DNA of 7,626 bases from Bdellovibrio sp. (GTDB lineage: Bacteria; Bdellovibrionota; Bdellovibrionia; Bdellovibrionales; Bdellovibrionaceae), in NCBI GenBank assembly GCA_003176075.1, contig PSRN01000127.1, forward strand, positions 1 to 7,626, in the 5' to 3' direction. Below the pieces are notes generated by a model. That model made no database searches. It had not been told where the DNA came from and was given only the letters and a program-made list of their open reading frames with translations. Below are positions 7,052 to 7,626 of this stretch, piece by piece. The stretch's first letter is position 1. Each line of letters starts with the position of its first letter. The position numbers and the translations under genes are program-made.

Positions 7052-7310
7052 GAATGGGAGGGATTGCGTGTGGAGGCCAGTCCGGTGGTTTCCCCCCGGG
7101 GCGTGCGAACCCGCCACGGGTGACTCACTTTGGATTGTCGAACGCCTGGGCCCCTTCTAAAGCTACAAAAGTTGAGTTCAAATAAACAGTTATCTCCTAT
7201 CCCTTGACTAGAGACTACGACTCGTTTGACGGCTCATGGAGCCGGTCCCCATTTTTTGTCGATTTCAGCAGTCACTCAATTTGCATTGATAAGACTACAG
7301 GTGGGTAAGC
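7052..7310. other. Intergenic stretch without a gene
   Basis: About 260 bases between the GST stop and the lipoprotein start. The first part is GC-rich with a small hairpin, ACCCG-CCA-CGGGT at 7109-7121, which has no T-run after it. The second part holds the possible terminator at 7228-7257. Short open frames here are shadows. A GGTGGGT before the ATG at 7311 serves the next gene. I see no convincing tRNA or other RNA gene. Confidence 0.5.
7228..7257 (+). terminator. Possible intrinsic terminator between the GST and lipoprotein genes
   Basis: GACGGCTC-ATG-GAGCCGGTC forms an eight-base-pair stem with one bulged G and a three-base loop. After CCCCA comes a run of six T. The gap between stem and T-run is longer than usual, and the site lies some 180 bases past the GST stop. 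It would separate the GST transcript from the lipoprotein gene. Confidence 0.4.
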
Positions 7311-7626
7311 ATGGACTCTCGAAGGCTGATTTTGCTGATTGTGGCCATGGTCTTATACGGATGTGGACGGGCTCAATTTGGAGACCACAGAAGCTCTTCG
7401 TCTCAAGATGGGACAAACGACGACCATTCTCTCAATTCGACTGGAACGCCAACGCCAACGCCTACCCCGACTTCGCCATCGCCAACACCGTCGCCAACAC
7501 CTTCGCCAAGCCCAAGCCCAAGTCCAAGCCCAAGTCCGACCCCGAGGCCGAGTCCGACTCCACCGACTCCAATTCCTTCCCCGACCCCGACGCCACCTCT
7601 CCCGACTCCTTCTCCGACACCCACCC
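7311..7626 (+). CDS. Lipoprotein with long Pro-Ser/Pro-Thr tract (3' end outside the window)
   Basis: 105 complete codons run from the ATG at 7311 to the right edge with no stop, so the gene is partial. The N-terminus, MDSRRLILLIVAMVLYGC, is a lipoprotein signal: two Arg, a hydrophobic core, and lipobox LYGC with Cys18 as the expected lipidated residue. Gly at +2 does not suggest inner-membrane retention, so an outer-membrane anchor is likely by the usual Asp+2 rule. A short polar stretch (about 19-43) is followed by a Pro-Thr then Pro-Ser tract from about residue 44 to the edge, which probably tethers a C-terminal domain not seen here. GGTGGGT, about seven bases before the ATG, serves as ribosome binding site. 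The function depends on the missing domain and cannot be named. Confidence 0.8.
   Translation, partial: MDSRRLILLIVAMVLYGCGRAQFGDHRSSSSQDGTNDDHSLNSTGTPTPTPTPTSPSPTPSPTPSPSPSPSPSPSPTPRPSPTPPTPIPSPTPTPPLPTPSPTPT
7441..7626 (+). repeat. Pro-Thr/Pro-Ser coding low-complexity tract
   Basis: CCN codons alternate with Thr or Ser codons through to the window edge. The most regular part, 7506-7535, is five hexamers of CCAAGC/CCAAGT coding for Pro-Ser. The hexamer unit means that length changes by slippage would keep the frame. Its minus-strand reading is an artefactual Gly-Val repeat. Confidence 0.85.

Noticed and set aside
7075..7121. tRNA-like segment with GCGAACCC resembling a T-loop
   Set aside because: No cloverleaf can be built: the T-arm stem does not flank a seven-base TTCGAAT-type loop, and no acceptor or anticodon stem is found at the proper distance.
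7506..7535. Short direct repeats as a possible CRISPR array
   Set aside because: Units are six bases with no spacers and encode Pro-Ser in the lipoprotein frame.
7403..7624. Minus-strand Gly-Val-rich open frame
   Set aside because: It is the complement of the Pro-Thr/Pro-Ser tract of the lipoprotein gene; the plus-strand frame has a start, a ribosome binding site and a lipobox.

Overview
The window suggests a Gram-negative bacterium of moderate GC with a busy export apparatus. Four of the five genes have signals for the cell envelope: one Tat signal, one Sec signal, one good lipobox and one poor one. The DUF1592/DUF1552 gene pair and the Pro-Thr/Pro-Ser linkers in envelope proteins fit lineages such as Bdellovibrionota or Myxococcota. 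This placement is inference, and no rRNA or core marker is present to confirm it.

Positions 1-3288 (minus strand) hold a two-gene operon, read right to left. The first gene encodes a 571-residue protein with the DUF1587/DUF1595/DUF1592/DUF1588/DUF1585 series, including one CxxCH haem-type motif. It overlaps by four bases (ATGA) the second gene, a Tat-exported DUF1552 protein of 501 residues. Two Pro-Thr-rich stretches interrupt the DUF1552 protein and its HXXSHH-type motif is degenerate. A strong Shine-Dalgarno-like sequence lies at the extreme left edge on the same strand, so the operon probably continues outside the window.

Positions 3289-3564 form an intergenic stretch with a clear minus-strand intrinsic terminator and an unusual exact-period hexanucleotide repeat. 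It separates the operon from the next gene upstream. Positions 3565-6255 (minus) encode an 896-residue Sec-exported protein that I do not recognise. It appears to have three or more modules joined by acidic and Gly-Asn-Thr/Pro-Ala linkers, with a possible internal domain duplication.

Positions 6401-7051 (plus) encode a cytosolic glutathione S-transferase homologue of the YfcG (Nu-class/Ure2p-like) type, divergent from the large gene. After about 260 bp of intergenic DNA with a possible terminator, a lipoprotein gene starts at 7311. It has a long Pro-Ser/Pro-Thr tract and runs off the right edge.

The DUF1592 and DUF1552 proteins are very probably made together and act together outside the cytoplasm. 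This pairing recurs in several phyla but its biochemical role is unknown. The other genes have no evident pathway link to the pair. The main candidates for undescribed biology are the pair itself, with its unusual linker insertions, and the unrecognised 896-residue secreted protein.
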